Assembly: GCF_001281265.1 (NCBI RefSeq)
Contig: NZ_JXDB01000005.1
Span: 57,874 to 121,873 of the forward strand
Length of the DNA stretch: 64,000 nt
Direction: 5' to 3'
DNA from: Apilactobacillus kunkeei DSM 12361 = ATCC 700308
GTDB taxonomy: Bacteria > Bacillota > Bacilli > Lactobacillales > Lactobacillaceae
Shown: positions 38,608-47,923 of the stretch, piece by piece
How the letters are laid out: each line of letters begins with the position of its first letter
Position numbering within the stretch: the first letter of the stretch is position 1
Notes under the pieces: generated by a model
What the model was told of the DNA's origin: nothing
The model's input: only the letters and a program-made list of their open reading frames with translations
The model's database searches: none
Program-made: the position numbers and the translations under genes

Positions 38608-40227
38608 ATGAGAAGAAAACCGATCGTCAAATCATTGCTGTATGTCCTGAGTGCGAGTGCAGTTATTTCAGCAGGACATGTTTATGTGTCACATGCAGAT
38701 GATTTAGACAATGGTGTAAATAATACTGCCACCGCAGCTACCGTTAATACAAACACAACTAATTCTTCAATTAATAACGTGTTGGAGTCACAATTAACTG
38801 CTGACAATTTTATTTCAACAATTTCACCAATTGCTCAATCTATTGCCAATAGCAATAATCTATATGCTTCAACAATGGTTGCTCAAGCGGCGTTAGAAAG
38901 TGGTTATGGAACCAGTTACTTGACGCAAATTGCCAACAACTTGTTTGGGATTAAATCATTTGATGGTACCGGTGTGAAGTTAAAGACTTCGGAATACAAT
39001 TCCAAGGGCCAAGCTTATAGCACATATGCATATTTCAAAAGCTATAACAGTATTATGGACAGTCTTCAAGGCTATGCTACTTTCTTGACTGTTAATTCGC
39101 GTTATGCCAACGTATTTAAGTCACAAGCTAAGGATGGATTTGAAGCAGCAACCAACATCCAAAAGGATGGTTATGCAACCGATCCAAGTTATGCTAGTAA
39201 GTTAATCAATATTATTAATACTTATAAATTAACTACTTTAGATGGTAATACGGCATCAACTAATACCAATACAAGTACACCAACTACGCCAACCACCAAT
39301 AGTAGTAGTGATACAAAGAATACTAATAACACTAATAACACTAAAACTACAACTACTAAGTCTAAGAAAACACTAGCGACTGCAACTTATACATATGGTA
39401 ATCCGCTAGAAACTTTCCAATTATCATCCAAGTTTGCAAACTATAATCTTTACACTCACGTTAAAGATACCACTGCTAAGAATGTGACTGGCAATTGGCC
39501 TGGTCACCTAAAAGCAGGAAGTAATGTATACGTTGATTGTCTAGCTGTACGTACTTACAAAGGTGCAAGCACTACTTGGTATCGAATCAAGACTAGTAAG
39601 AACGCTAAGAGTTATTGGGTAAGTGCTAAGGCTATTGATTTTCCAACAATTCATATTAAGGAATACAAGGGGAAGGCTAAACTAAGTCATGCAAATCGTG
39701 GACTATATAGCAATGTTTTCAATTCTCAAACATTAGCTAAATCACTAGGTTCATCTAATAGTTATAAGAATCAAACATTTAACGTAAACCAAATTGCAAC
39801 CTACACTTATCACGGTAAGGAAAACACTTGGTACCGTATCAATATTTCAAACATAGGGGATGTTTGGGTAAACAAGACAGGTGTTACTTATACCAAGGCC
39901 GAAAAGAAAGTAGCGAAAAAGAAAGTTACTAAAAAGAAGGCTAAGAAGGTTGCAAAAAAGAAGACAACCAATAAGGCATCTGTTTATTCAAAGGCATCAG
40001 GACATGCATATTTAAATAACTACGGTAAGTTTGCTCTATACAACCACATTCCCGGTACTTCTAAGCACATTCAAAAGACCGCTTGGTCACAAGTGAAGGT
40101 GCCAAAGGATTACAAGGTTGGCGTTAATTTAAAAGGAATTAGAACTGAGTACAACACTACTTGGTATCGTATCGTTTTAAATCATAAGAATTATTGGATT
40201 TCTGCCAAGTCACTACTTTTTTATTAA
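38608..40227 (+). CDS. Secreted GH73 N-acetylglucosaminidase with three GW/SH3-like wall-binding repeats
   Basis: A secreted peptidoglycan hydrolase of 539 residues. It has a signal peptide (about residues 1-32, cleaved after SHA), then a GH73 glucosaminidase domain (about 60-210) with the catalytic Glu in AALESGYGTSYL and NNLFGIKSF. A Ser/Thr/Asn linker follows, then three repeats of GW/SH3_8 type, each with a YxLYxHV or ALYNHIPG start and a TTWYRI...YWISAK end. Lys-rich linkers separate the last two. I start at ATG 38608 behind GGAGAG; ATG 38584 would put eight odd residues before the signal. It probably works in cell separation and binds teichoic acids through the repeats. Confidence 0.9.
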   Translation: MRRKPIVKSLLYVLSASAVISAGHVYVSHADDLDNGVNNTATAATVNTNTTNSSINNVLESQLTADNFISTISPIAQSIANSNNLYASTMVAQAALESGYGTSYLTQIANNLFGIKSFDGTGVKLKTSEYNSKGQAYSTYAYFKSYNSIMDSLQGYATFLTVNSRYANVFKSQAKDGFEAATNIQKDGYATDPSYASKLINIINTYKLTTLDGNTASTNTNTSTPTTPTTNSSSDTKNTNNTNNTKTTTTKSKKTLATATYTYGNPLETFQLSSKFANYNLYTHVKDTTAKNVTGNWPGHLKAGSNVYVDCLAVRTYKGASTTWYRIKTSKNAKSYWVSAKAIDFPTIHIKEYKGKAKLSHANRGLYSNVFNSQTLAKSLGSSNSYKNQTFNVNQIATYTYHGKENTWYRINISNIGDVWVNKTGVTYTKAEKKVAKKKVTKKKAKKVAKKKTTNKASVYSKASGHAYLNNYGKFALYNHIPGTSKHIQKTAWSQVKVPKDYKVGVNLKGIRTEYNTTWYRIVLNHKNYWISAKSLLFY

Positions 40228-40292
40228 TTTGATATAATTAGTAGTTAGTTTTATAATGATTAAATCGAAATAAAATATAGGAAGTATTAAGA

Positions 40293-41450
40293 ATGACTGA
40301 AGATTATAAGATTAAGGTTCAAAACGTAACTAAAGAGTACGATTTGTTCAAAACACAAGCTGATAAATTAAAATCATTTTTCTCCATTAAGACTGATGTT
40401 CCTCATTTCTGGTCACTAATGGGAGTATCTTTTGAAGTTAGACCAGGTGAAGCACTTGGTTTAATTGGTGTTAACGGTTCAGGTAAATCAACTATTTCTA
40501 ACATTATTTCTGGAATTATTCCTCAAACAACTGGTTATGTTGATGTAAAGGGAGACACTTCAATCGTTGCTATTAGTGCAGGTCTAAGAAAGAACCTAAC
40601 TGGTAGAGAAAACATTAGATTGAAGTCATTAATGCAAGGTTTAACTAATGAAGAAATCGATGCATTAATGGATGACATAGTTTCATTTGCTGATATTGGT
40701 GACTTCGTGGACCAACCTGTTAAGAGTTACTCATCAGGTATGAAATCACGTCTGGGATTCTCAATCGCTGTACACATTAACCCAGATATCTTGATCATTG
40801 ATGAAGCATTATCTGTTGGGGATGATACTTTCTATCAAAAGTGTGTGGACAAGATTGCTGACTTTAAAGAACAAGGTAAGACTATTATCTTCGTTTCTCA
40901 CTCACTAAAACAAATCGAATTTTTATGTGACCGTGTTGCTTGGATTAATTACGGTAAGCTAAGAATGATCGGTGAAACTCAAGAAGTAACCACTAAGTAC
41001 CGTGAATTTATTGAATGGTTCAAGAAGCTATCTAAGAAAGATAAGGCTAAGTTTGAAGCAGAACAAAAACAAATTCAAAAAGACTTTGATATCGATGAAT
41101 ACCAAAGACAAGTTACTGAAGAAGAACAAGCACAACATCCAGATGACAAGCATGTTGCTGCTAAGGTTAAGAAGCGTTTCTACGGCTCAGTAATTAGTGA
41201 AAAGATGCCTAAGACATCAGTTCTATTTACTTGGTTAGTAACTATTGCTACTTTATTCTTCTGCTTAGTTAACGTTTCAGGACATCCACTAAGTCATATT
41301 ATTGAACACCCAGCATCAATCGTAAAACCAACTAAGAAGTTAGTATTACCAAAGGGTGTTGCTAAAGATAACAAGAAGACTACAAAGAAACATCATAAAA
41401 AGACCGCTACTGAAAAGAAAACATCATCAGTAAAGGCAACTATTAAATAA
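40293..41450 (+). CDS. tagH: Teichoic-acid export ABC transporter ATPase TagH-like, with membrane-spanning tail
   Basis: An ABC ATPase of 385 residues of the polysaccharide/teichoic-acid exporter type. Walker A is GVNGSGKST, followed by GDTSIVAISAGLRKNLTGRENI, where the long loop is typical of TagH; the ABC signature is YSSGMKSRLGFSIA and Walker B is DILIIDEALSVGDD. From about residue 240 it has a charged coiled segment, one membrane helix (about 307-330) and a short Lys-rich outer tail, as in Bacillus TagH. The permease TagG is not adjacent, although it normally precedes TagH. AGGAAG precedes ATG 40293. Confidence 0.88.
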   Translation: MTEDYKIKVQNVTKEYDLFKTQADKLKSFFSIKTDVPHFWSLMGVSFEVRPGEALGLIGVNGSGKSTISNIISGIIPQTTGYVDVKGDTSIVAISAGLRKNLTGRENIRLKSLMQGLTNEEIDALMDDIVSFADIGDFVDQPVKSYSSGMKSRLGFSIAVHINPDILIIDEALSVGDDTFYQKCVDKIADFKEQGKTIIFVSHSLKQIEFLCDRVAWINYGKLRMIGETQEVTTKYREFIEWFKKLSKKDKAKFEAEQKQIQKDFDIDEYQRQVTEEEQAQHPDDKHVAAKVKKRFYGSVISEKMPKTSVLFTWLVTIATLFFCLVNVSGHPLSHIIEHPASIVKPTKKLVLPKGVAKDNKKTTKKHHKKTATEKKTSSVKATIK

Positions 41451-41452
41451 TC

Positions 41453-41483
41453 AAAAAATCCGTTTTCTTTGAACGGATTTTTT
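41453..41483 (+). terminator. Rho-independent terminator after tagH
   Basis: AAAATCCGTT and AACGGATTTT form a stem around TTCTTTG, followed by a run of T. Confidence 0.92.
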
Positions 41484-41506
41484 TTGCGAGGGGAGATTAA
41501 ATTAAG

Positions 41507-41827
41507 ATGGCTAAAGAAATGAAGAGTCATGAAACATTGAATTTAATTGAACAAATTACTAGGTTAGATGGTACCAAGTACATGGAAATTAGTAACATGG
41601 TTCAAAACGGGAGAGCTGAACTAGCTGCAGAACGAGGCTTCATTAAGGAAGTTCGTATCTTGCAACTAAACATTCCGCATTCAGAACACGTTATTAATTA
41701 CGAAAACTATATTAACGAAAATTTCGAAATGCCAGATGAAAGCATGGATCATTTTGAAGAATGGACCAAGACACCAGAAATGGAAAAAGAAGTGGCCATG
41801 ATCCTAAAAGAAAATCACGTTGGGTAA
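41507..41827 (+). CDS. Hypothetical acidic protein (106 residues)
   Basis: I do not recognise this family. The 106-residue product is soluble and acidic, with no signal or membrane segment, and seems largely helical; the last third (MPDESMDHFEEWTKTPEMEK) is rich in Glu and Asp. It starts at ATG 41507 behind GAGGGGAG and ends at its own terminator. It stands alone between tagH and a small membrane protein, with nothing to suggest a partner. Confidence 0.7.
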   Translation: MAKEMKSHETLNLIEQITRLDGTKYMEISNMVQNGRAELAAERGFIKEVRILQLNIPHSEHVINYENYINENFEMPDESMDHFEEWTKTPEMEKEVAMILKENHVG

Positions 41828-41830
41828 TAA

Positions 41831-41866
41831 AAAAGGAAGTCATCGGTAGGTTGATGACTTCCTTTT
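41831..41866 (+). terminator. Rho-independent terminator after the 41507 gene
   Basis: AAAAGGAAGTCATC and GATGACTTCCTTTT form a 14-bp perfect stem with an 8-base loop. Confidence 0.92.
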
Positions 41867-42100
41867 ATAATATGTGTCCACTTCTAATGCTGCGAAAAAA
41901 TAATAGCTAAATAACGAACAACATTTAGTGGGATGACTTGAATATGTATCTACAATTATAAATGATGATATTTATTATGACAATAAATAATTTGAAAAAA
42001 AATTAAAAAAATACGACATTTATCGTGTTATTATTAAAACAATTCGCTATAACTTATCAACGATAAAATGAATTATCTGAACAATGGGAGAGTATTAATC

Positions 42101-42367
42101 ATGAAAACAATTATTAAAGAAATATTATTAAATATCGCATTATACATTTTTCCACTCATTTTTATTATCAGTGGAATCAGTGGATCAAATGTAATGTATG
42201 TTGTTGGATTTATCCTAGCTGGAATTATTAGCGTTTTAATGGTTCTTATGTATACAACATACATATTTACCCATAAAAAGGGAGAAAGGGCCTTATATCG
42301 CATTATTTTACTGATAATCGAAATAATTATCCTGCTATTTTGCATTTACGTCGTTTTTGCTAGGTAA
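42101..42367 (+). CDS. Small hypothetical membrane protein (three helices)
   Basis: An 88-residue protein made of three hydrophobic segments (about residues 7-28, 30-54 and 65-87) with short polar loops (THKKGERALYR between helices 2 and 3). No family is recognised. I start at ATG 42101 behind GGGAG; the frame opens at 42068 but without a fitting site there. The 232 bases before it, after the 41.8-kb terminator, are very AT-rich and show nothing else. Confidence 0.55.
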   Translation: MKTIIKEILLNIALYIFPLIFIISGISGSNVMYVVGFILAGIISVLMVLMYTTYIFTHKKGERALYRIILLIIEIIILLFCIYVVFAR

Positions 42368-42433
42368 TTTATATTAATATTAGAAAATGATTAGAAAACT
42401 ATTGAAAATTTAATCTCACAGTACTATATTATT

Positions 42434-42464
42434 GTTAACGCGAAATTTGGCGTTAACTTTTTTA
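42434..42464 (+). terminator. Strong hairpin with T-run just upstream of the aminotransferase gene
   Basis: GTTAACGC (42434-42441) and GCGTTAAC (42450-42457) pair perfectly, followed by TTTTTTAT. It is 67 bases after the small membrane gene and only 22 before the next start. It may simply end the upstream transcript, or act as an attenuator if the aminotransferase promoter lies before it. Confidence 0.85.
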
Positions 42465-42485
42465 TTTAGAATGGAGTGATTTTGT

Positions 42486-43673
42486 ATGGATTTCAAGTTT
42501 TCAAGTCGTGTACCGAATGTAGATAATGATGTGGTGGGAGAAATTTTAAAGGTAGCTGGTGATCCAGAAATCATTTCATTTGCTGGTGGGCTACCTGCTC
42601 CTGAATTATTCCCGGTAAAAGAAATGCATGAGGCTGCTGATAAGGTTTTTGAAAAGCATGGTGCTGAAGCATTACAATATACCGCTGCAATTGGTAACCC
42701 GCATTTACGAGAATTAATCGTAGATCGAATGCAAACCAACAAAGAAGTAACAACCACTGTGGATAATGTTTGTATTACCACTGGTTCAGAACAATCAATT
42801 GACTTAGTTGCTAAGATGATGGTTGATAAAGGTGACGTTATCTTAGTTGAAAAACCAACATATCTTTGTGCGTTAGACGTATTCAGAAGTTATGGAGCTA
42901 AGGTTGTTGGTGTTGACATGGATGAAGACGGAATGAAGATGGACGTTTTGGAAGAAAAGTTAAATCAATATCCAGACACTAAATTCATCTACACAATTCC
43001 TAACTTCCAAAACCCAACTGGCCGTACCATGACTGCTGAACGTCGTGCTAAAATGGTTGAATTAGCCGAAGCGCATGGTGTAACTATTCTGGAAGATGAC
43101 CCATATGGTGAAATCAGATATTCAGGTGTTGCTGTACCACCAGTTAAACACTTTGATAAGAATGGTACTGTGGTGTACATGAACACATTCTCAAAAATCT
43201 TAGCCCCAGGGATGAGATTAGGATGGATTGTGGCCGATAAGAAATTTATTGACATGTTTGTTGTTATGAAACAATCTGCCGACTTACATTCAGATAACTT
43301 ATCACAATTTATCGTTGCTCAATACATGGAAGACAACGATCTAGACAAACATATTAAGGCAATTTCAGACGTTTATTACGATCGTGCATCTCTTATGTTA
43401 AAGGAAATTGACGAACAATTCCCTGCAGGCGTTAAGCATAGTAATCCAGAAGGAGGAATGTTTATCTGGGTAGAGGTACCTGGTAATGTTAATACTATGG
43501 ACTTATTTAACAACTGCGTTAAGCATAACGTTGCCTTTGTACCAGGCGAACCATTCTATCCTGATGAAGTCATTCCCGGAACATTTAGAATGAACTTCTC
43601 CAATATGAAAGAAGATCAAATTCACGAAGGGGTTCGCCGTATGGCTGCAGCCATCGATGAAATGATGAATTAA
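42486..43673 (+). CDS. PLP-dependent aminotransferase, class I/II (2-aminoadipate/aromatic type)
   Basis: A fold-type I aminotransferase of 395 residues. SFAGGLPAPELFP, TTGSEQSIDLVAKM, IPNFQNPTGRTM, DDPYGEIRY and the PLP-lysine region TFSKILAPGMRLGW are visible, followed by NPEGGMFIWVEVPG. The subgroup resembles LysN/AraT and MocR-associated transaminases that accept aromatic or branched amino acids; the exact substrate cannot be told. AATGGAGTG precedes ATG 42486. It ends at a bidirectional terminator opposite kup. Confidence 0.9.
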   Translation: MDFKFSSRVPNVDNDVVGEILKVAGDPEIISFAGGLPAPELFPVKEMHEAADKVFEKHGAEALQYTAAIGNPHLRELIVDRMQTNKEVTTTVDNVCITTGSEQSIDLVAKMMVDKGDVILVEKPTYLCALDVFRSYGAKVVGVDMDEDGMKMDVLEEKLNQYPDTKFIYTIPNFQNPTGRTMTAERRAKMVELAEAHGVTILEDDPYGEIRYSGVAVPPVKHFDKNGTVVYMNTFSKILAPGMRLGWIVADKKFIDMFVVMKQSADLHSDNLSQFIVAQYMEDNDLDKHIKAISDVYYDRASLMLKEIDEQFPAGVKHSNPEGGMFIWVEVPGNVNTMDLFNNCVKHNVAFVPGEPFYPDEVIPGTFRMNFSNMKEDQIHEGVRRMAAAIDEMMN

Positions 43674-43681
43674 ACACAAAT

Positions 43682-43714
43682 AAAAAGGACTTACCAAATT
43701 GGTAAGTCCTTTTT
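43682..43714. terminator. Bidirectional terminator between the aminotransferase and kup genes
   Basis: AAAAAGGACTTACC and GGTAAGTCCTTTTT form a perfect 14-bp stem around AAATT. Confidence 0.93.
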
Positions 43715-43717
43715 ATT

Positions 43718-45754
43718 TTATATGTTATGTCTTGTATGAATTGAGTGGTAAATCTTTCTTTGTACTAAATATTGATCATGTTGCATGGTAATAAATAGTG
43801 GAGAAGATTCTTCAATAACATTACTGAATTCCAAACCATACCATGAGATAGGGGATGCAGTGATGTTTTGTAGGAAGATACGTCCAGAAATTAATTGTCT
43901 GTCAAAGGCATTGATTTCTGAGTTCAATGCTAAGTCAGAAGGACGTTCGTTGATGATAACGAATTTAAAGTCACCAACATTACCAGGTTTACCATTTGAA
44001 GTATACTTTTGCTTTTGTGGATCGATAACACCTTGTTTAATTAGATAGTTAACAATTTGGTGTAGGTAGATACTTACACTTTGTTGCTTTCTAAATCCAA
44101 GGTATAGTTGAACGTCAACAACATTCTTAGTATCCAACAAGTCAACAGTGTAGTTACTTTCGTAAGGATTACTTGTTTCATTAACAGTAACGAACCAGTA
44201 TACTTTCGCTCTCTTTGGTTCCTTGTCTAAGATTGAATACATTGTACTACGCTTGATTTGGTAGTCGTTCTTAATCTTAGTCATGTATACCAAGTTAGAA
44301 GTGTATAGCGGAATTGATTCATCTTCACTCAAAGCAGATAGTTGGTCTTTGTATTGAGTAAGTGAAACATATTCGCTTTCCTTTTCGTAATGGTCACGAC
44401 GCTTGTTACCGAAGTACCATAGAATCATGACGATTAGAATAGCACCCATGATGATTAGTGTGACGAAACCACCATGCACGAACTTAATAATACTTGCAAT
44501 GAAGAAGGTAAATTCGATAACAGCAAAGAATGCAGCGATAAAGAAAGCCCATAGTCTTCTCATCTTACCTGAAAGGTATTCAAATAGAAGAACAGTAGTC
44601 ATAAGCATAGTAATTGTAATTGCTAAACCATAAGCTGATTCCATTCTTTCTGAACTACCGAATGACCAAACGACGATGAAGGTAACGATACATAAGAACC
44701 AGTTTACAGTTGAGATGTAAATTTGGCTTCTAACGTTACTTGGATGTCTAACAATCATTCTAGGTAAGAATTTAAGACCAATTGCTTCATCAACTAAAGT
44801 AAATGATCCAGTAATCAATGCTTGAGAAGCGATGATTGCAGCTAAAGCAGCAATCACAATCGCAAATCCACGAAGTGAATCTGGAAGCATTTCATAGAAT
44901 GGGTTTAAGTTATTTAAATTAGCAAATTGTGGGTTATGAGCATTGTTGATAACCCAAGCACCTTGTCCTAAGTAATTCATGATTAGGGCAAAGTAAACAA
45001 ATGGCCAAGTACCGTAGATGTTTTTCTTACCAACGTGACCCATGTCTGAATACAACGCTTCAGCACCGGTAGTTGCCAAGAAGATACTACCTAGAATGAA
45101 GATACCTGCCTTGTTAACAGGACTGAATAGAATTTCAATCGCATATACTGGATTGAATGCACCTAAAATGGCTGGATATTTTAGCAGGTTCACAATACCC
45201 ATTACAGCCAAGAAGGTAAACCAGATAAACATCACAGGTCCGAATGAATTACCAATGATTCCAGTTCCAAATCTTTGGATTAAGAACAAAACCAAAAGTA
45301 CACATGAAGTAATGATTAAGACGTTTTGTTGTGAATTACTAAATGAAATCGGACCGAAGTGTTGGCCTTTCAATCCTTCAAGAGCGGATGTTACTGAAAC
45401 TGCAGGAGTTAGAGTACCATCAGCTAACAATGCAGCACCACCGATTAAAGCAGGCCAAACTAGCCATTTTGCTTTTCTTCTAACTAAGGCGAAGAGGGCG
45501 AATATTCCACCTTCACCGTTGTTATCAGCACGCATTGTAATCAATACGTATTTAATTGTTGTAATCACCATTAATGTCCATATGATTAATGAAATTGATC
45601 CAATTATGTAGAATGGTTTGATGTTGGCCATTTTACCAGCATTACCGATAATTGAATTCATTACATATAGAGGTGAAGTACCGATATCACCATAAACAAT
45701 TCCTAAGGTGATTAGCATTCCCATAATGGAAATCTTATCAAATTTAGCTTTCAT
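43718..45754 (-). CDS. kup: Potassium uptake protein Kup
   Basis: A KUP/HAK/KT potassium:proton symporter of 678 residues with about 12 membrane helices and a soluble C-terminal domain. GIVYGDIGTSPLYVMNS, DNNGEGGIFALFAL, LADGTLTPAVSVTSALEG and ATTGAEALYSDMGHVG are the family motifs. I start at ATG 45754: the TTG at 45769 is part of the Shine-Dalgarno TGGAGGAT. In related bacteria Kup is restrained by c-di-AMP, which CdaA in this window makes. I see no ydaO-type riboswitch in its short leader. Confidence 0.95.
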   Translation of the reverse strand: MKAKFDKISIMGMLITLGIVYGDIGTSPLYVMNSIIGNAGKMANIKPFYIIGSISLIIWTLMVITTIKYVLITMRADNNGEGGIFALFALVRRKAKWLVWPALIGGAALLADGTLTPAVSVTSALEGLKGQHFGPISFSNSQQNVLIITSCVLLVLFLIQRFGTGIIGNSFGPVMFIWFTFLAVMGIVNLLKYPAILGAFNPVYAIEILFSPVNKAGIFILGSIFLATTGAEALYSDMGHVGKKNIYGTWPFVYFALIMNYLGQGAWVINNAHNPQFANLNNLNPFYEMLPDSLRGFAIVIAALAAIIASQALITGSFTLVDEAIGLKFLPRMIVRHPSNVRSQIYISTVNWFLCIVTFIVVWSFGSSERMESAYGLAITITMLMTTVLLFEYLSGKMRRLWAFFIAAFFAVIEFTFFIASIIKFVHGGFVTLIIMGAILIVMILWYFGNKRRDHYEKESEYVSLTQYKDQLSALSEDESIPLYTSNLVYMTKIKNDYQIKRSTMYSILDKEPKRAKVYWFVTVNETSNPYESNYTVDLLDTKNVVDVQLYLGFRKQQSVSIYLHQIVNYLIKQGVIDPQKQKYTSNGKPGNVGDFKFVIINERPSDLALNSEINAFDRQLISGRIFLQNITASPISWYGLEFSNVIEESSPLFITMQHDQYLVQRKIYHSIHTRHNI

Positions 45755-45915
45755 GACTAAATCCTCCAAAAGTAATTATGTAAAATTCACACATTAATAA
45801 AGTACAATTTACCACTTATTTAAGCTAGTTTAAAGAAAAATCTGAAAAACATTCCTTCAAATGTTAAATTATATGTTAGTAACATCAATATTATTACCAG
45901 GACGGTGTACAAAAA

Positions 45916-47016
45916 TTGATACGAACAATTTTCAAAAATATTATCTCAGATACGGTCTTAAAGATTGTAGTTGCAATCTTTTTACTCCTATTAATATTTA
46001 AACCAATGAACATTAAAGACATTGATTTAGACACCATCATGATCTTGTTTAATCTAATGTTAATCATCTCGCTAGTTAAACGAGCAAAGATTTTAGCTTA
46101 TATAAGTAACTCGATTATAAACCATGTCCAAACAACACGCCAAATAACTGCTTATATTACAAGCACATCCTTTGTATTGTCGATGTTTGTGACCAATGAC
46201 GTTTCTATCATTACCTTAGTGCCACTATATATTTTGATTGCAAAACAGTTAAACCTATCGATAGTCTATCCCACCGTGTTGATTACGATTGCTGCCAACT
46301 TAGGGAGTGCGTTTACACCGATTGGAAATCCGCAAAACGTGTTCTTAGTTGAGTTTTACCATGTCTCTATTCAATCGTTTCTTGCCAACTCGTTGATACT
46401 GTTGGTAATGGGGATGCTTTCGATGACGGTATTGATTTTCTTCAGTGAAAACAAACCGCTTCAAGAAACACCAATTAAAGACGTCAAAATTAAAAAAATC
46501 CATCTATTAATGATTGCGGGATTATTTGTTCTAGTCTTGCTAGCTCAATTCTCGTTGTTCTCGATTTGGATTGATACATTGATTACATTAGTAGTAGTTG
46601 AAATGTTTTCACCCAAAAGTATTGCCGATGTGGATTACTCATTACTATTGTCGTTTGTATTCTTTTTCTTGATTGTGGGGATGTTAAGCCGCATTGATCT
46701 GGTGGTATCATTGATTCATCAATTCACTCAAGACGGCATTCATACCTATCTAACATCAATCATAACTAGTCAGTTCATCAGTAATGTTCCTTCGGCCGTG
46801 TTATTGTCCAAATTTTCAGCTGATTTTACGTCCATCTATTATGGGGTGTCGATTGGTGGTCTTGGAACATTGGTTGCCTCATTGGCTAATTTATTAGCAT
46901 ACAAACAGGTATCACTGAATGCATCGCATACAAGTGGCAAATTTTTGAAGGAATTTACTTTCATCAATATAATATTATTGTTAGTGTTGTCATTGTTAAA
47001 GATTATCTTAATTTAA
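45916..47016 (+). CDS. Ion-transporter-superfamily anion permease (SLC13/ArsB-like)
   Basis: A 366-residue protein with 10 or 11 hydrophobic segments. The segments TNDVSIITLVPLYIL and TIAANLGSAFTPIGNPQN, with the NPQN turn, are typical of the CitT/ArsB/NhaD (ion transporter) superfamily. The second half repeats the pattern with FISNVPSAVLLSKF. The substrate (a dicarboxylate, arsenite or Na+) cannot be told from sequence alone. It starts at TTG 45916 with a modest AGGACGG site. It is slightly short for the family and divergent from kup. Confidence 0.75.
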   Translation: MIRTIFKNIISDTVLKIVVAIFLLLLIFKPMNIKDIDLDTIMILFNLMLIISLVKRAKILAYISNSIINHVQTTRQITAYITSTSFVLSMFVTNDVSIITLVPLYILIAKQLNLSIVYPTVLITIAANLGSAFTPIGNPQNVFLVEFYHVSIQSFLANSLILLVMGMLSMTVLIFFSENKPLQETPIKDVKIKKIHLLMIAGLFVLVLLAQFSLFSIWIDTLITLVVVEMFSPKSIADVDYSLLLSFVFFFLIVGMLSRIDLVVSLIHQFTQDGIHTYLTSIITSQFISNVPSAVLLSKFSADFTSIYYGVSIGGLGTLVASLANLLAYKQVSLNASHTSGKFLKEFTFINIILLLVLSLLKIILI

Positions 47017-47090
47017 TGTCAGAAAATTTCATTTTGTGGAATTTGTGTCATAATTAAAATAATGGATTCTTTTGGAAGGGAATGATTTTA

Positions 47091-47876
47091 ATGTACACAG
47101 ATTTAAATGGAAAGGTAGCAGTTGTTACTGGTGCCTCAAAAGGAATTGGAAAGGCGATTGCACTTCGTTTAGCTCAAGAACATATGAAGTTAGTATTTAA
47201 CTATCATTCAGATCAAAATGGTGCACAAGAAGCTGTTGATCAAATTCGTGAAAACGGAGGAGACGCAGTTGCCGTTCAAGCTGATGTTTCAAAAGAAGAA
47301 GATGTAAATAAGTTAGTTAAAACAGCTGTTGATGAATTTGGTGATATGGATTTATTCATCAATAACGCTGGAATGGAAAAAGAAACACCAACTCACAAGT
47401 TAGCTCTTGAAGATTGGAAACGAGTAATTGATGTTAACTTAACTGGTACTTTCTTAGGTACTAAGGCCGCATTGAATTACTTCTTAGATCACAAACGTGA
47501 AGGAAACATTATTAACATGTCTTCAGTTCACCAATTGATTTCATGGCCACACTTTGCAGACTATGCTGCATCAAAAGGTGGTAGCAAACTATTCACTGAA
47601 ACAGTTGCCAAGGAATATGCTGAACAAGGTATCCGTGTAAACGGAATTGCACCAGGTGCAATTAACACACCAATCAATGCTAAGAAGTTCGCAGATCCAG
47701 AATTATATGCACAAACTGCTGAATTAGTCCCAATGAATCGTATTGGTAAACCAGAAGAAGTGGCTGCTGCCGCTGCATGGTTAGCTTCTACAGAATCATC
47801 ATACGTAACTGGTGAAACCATTTATGTTGATGGTGGTATGAAGCTATACCCAGAATTTAAAGATGGTCGTGGATAA
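47091..47876 (+). CDS. gdh: Glucose 1-dehydrogenase (SDR family, Bacillus Gdh type)
   Basis: A classical short-chain dehydrogenase of 261 residues, the same length as Bacillus Gdh. TGASKGIGKAIALRL binds NAD(P), and NNAG, the catalytic Ser in NMSSVHQLISWP and YAASKGG (Tyr/Lys) are intact; RVNGIAPGAINTPIN, SSYVTGETIYVDGGM and the FKDGRG end match the glucose dehydrogenase subgroup. The enzyme oxidises glucose to gluconolactone. I start at ATG 47091 behind GGAAGGG. The GlcU glucose importer lies 2.7 kb downstream; in Bacillus the two form an operon. Confidence 0.85.
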   Translation: MYTDLNGKVAVVTGASKGIGKAIALRLAQEHMKLVFNYHSDQNGAQEAVDQIRENGGDAVAVQADVSKEEDVNKLVKTAVDEFGDMDLFINNAGMEKETPTHKLALEDWKRVIDVNLTGTFLGTKAALNYFLDHKREGNIINMSSVHQLISWPHFADYAASKGGSKLFTETVAKEYAEQGIRVNGIAPGAINTPINAKKFADPELYAQTAELVPMNRIGKPEEVAAAAAWLASTESSYVTGETIYVDGGMKLYPEFKDGRG

Positions 47877-47884
47877 AAGCACAC

Positions 47885-47920
47885 AAAAAAGATGGTATCG
47901 AATTGATACCATCTTTTTTA
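47885..47920. terminator. Bidirectional terminator between gdh and the MFS gene
   Basis: AAAAAAGATGGTATC and GATACCATCTTTTTT form a perfect stem around GAATT. Confidence 0.93.
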
Positions 47921-47923
47921 TTT

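Noticed and set aside
45042..45611. 189-codon open frame on the plus strand inside kup
   Set aside because: It is antisense to the conserved Kup coding region, has no ribosome-binding site and its translation resembles no protein; a shadow frame.
45755..45915. ydaO (c-di-AMP) riboswitch upstream of kup
   Set aside because: The leader is short and AT-rich with none of the conserved ydaO segments; Kup may still be controlled at protein level.
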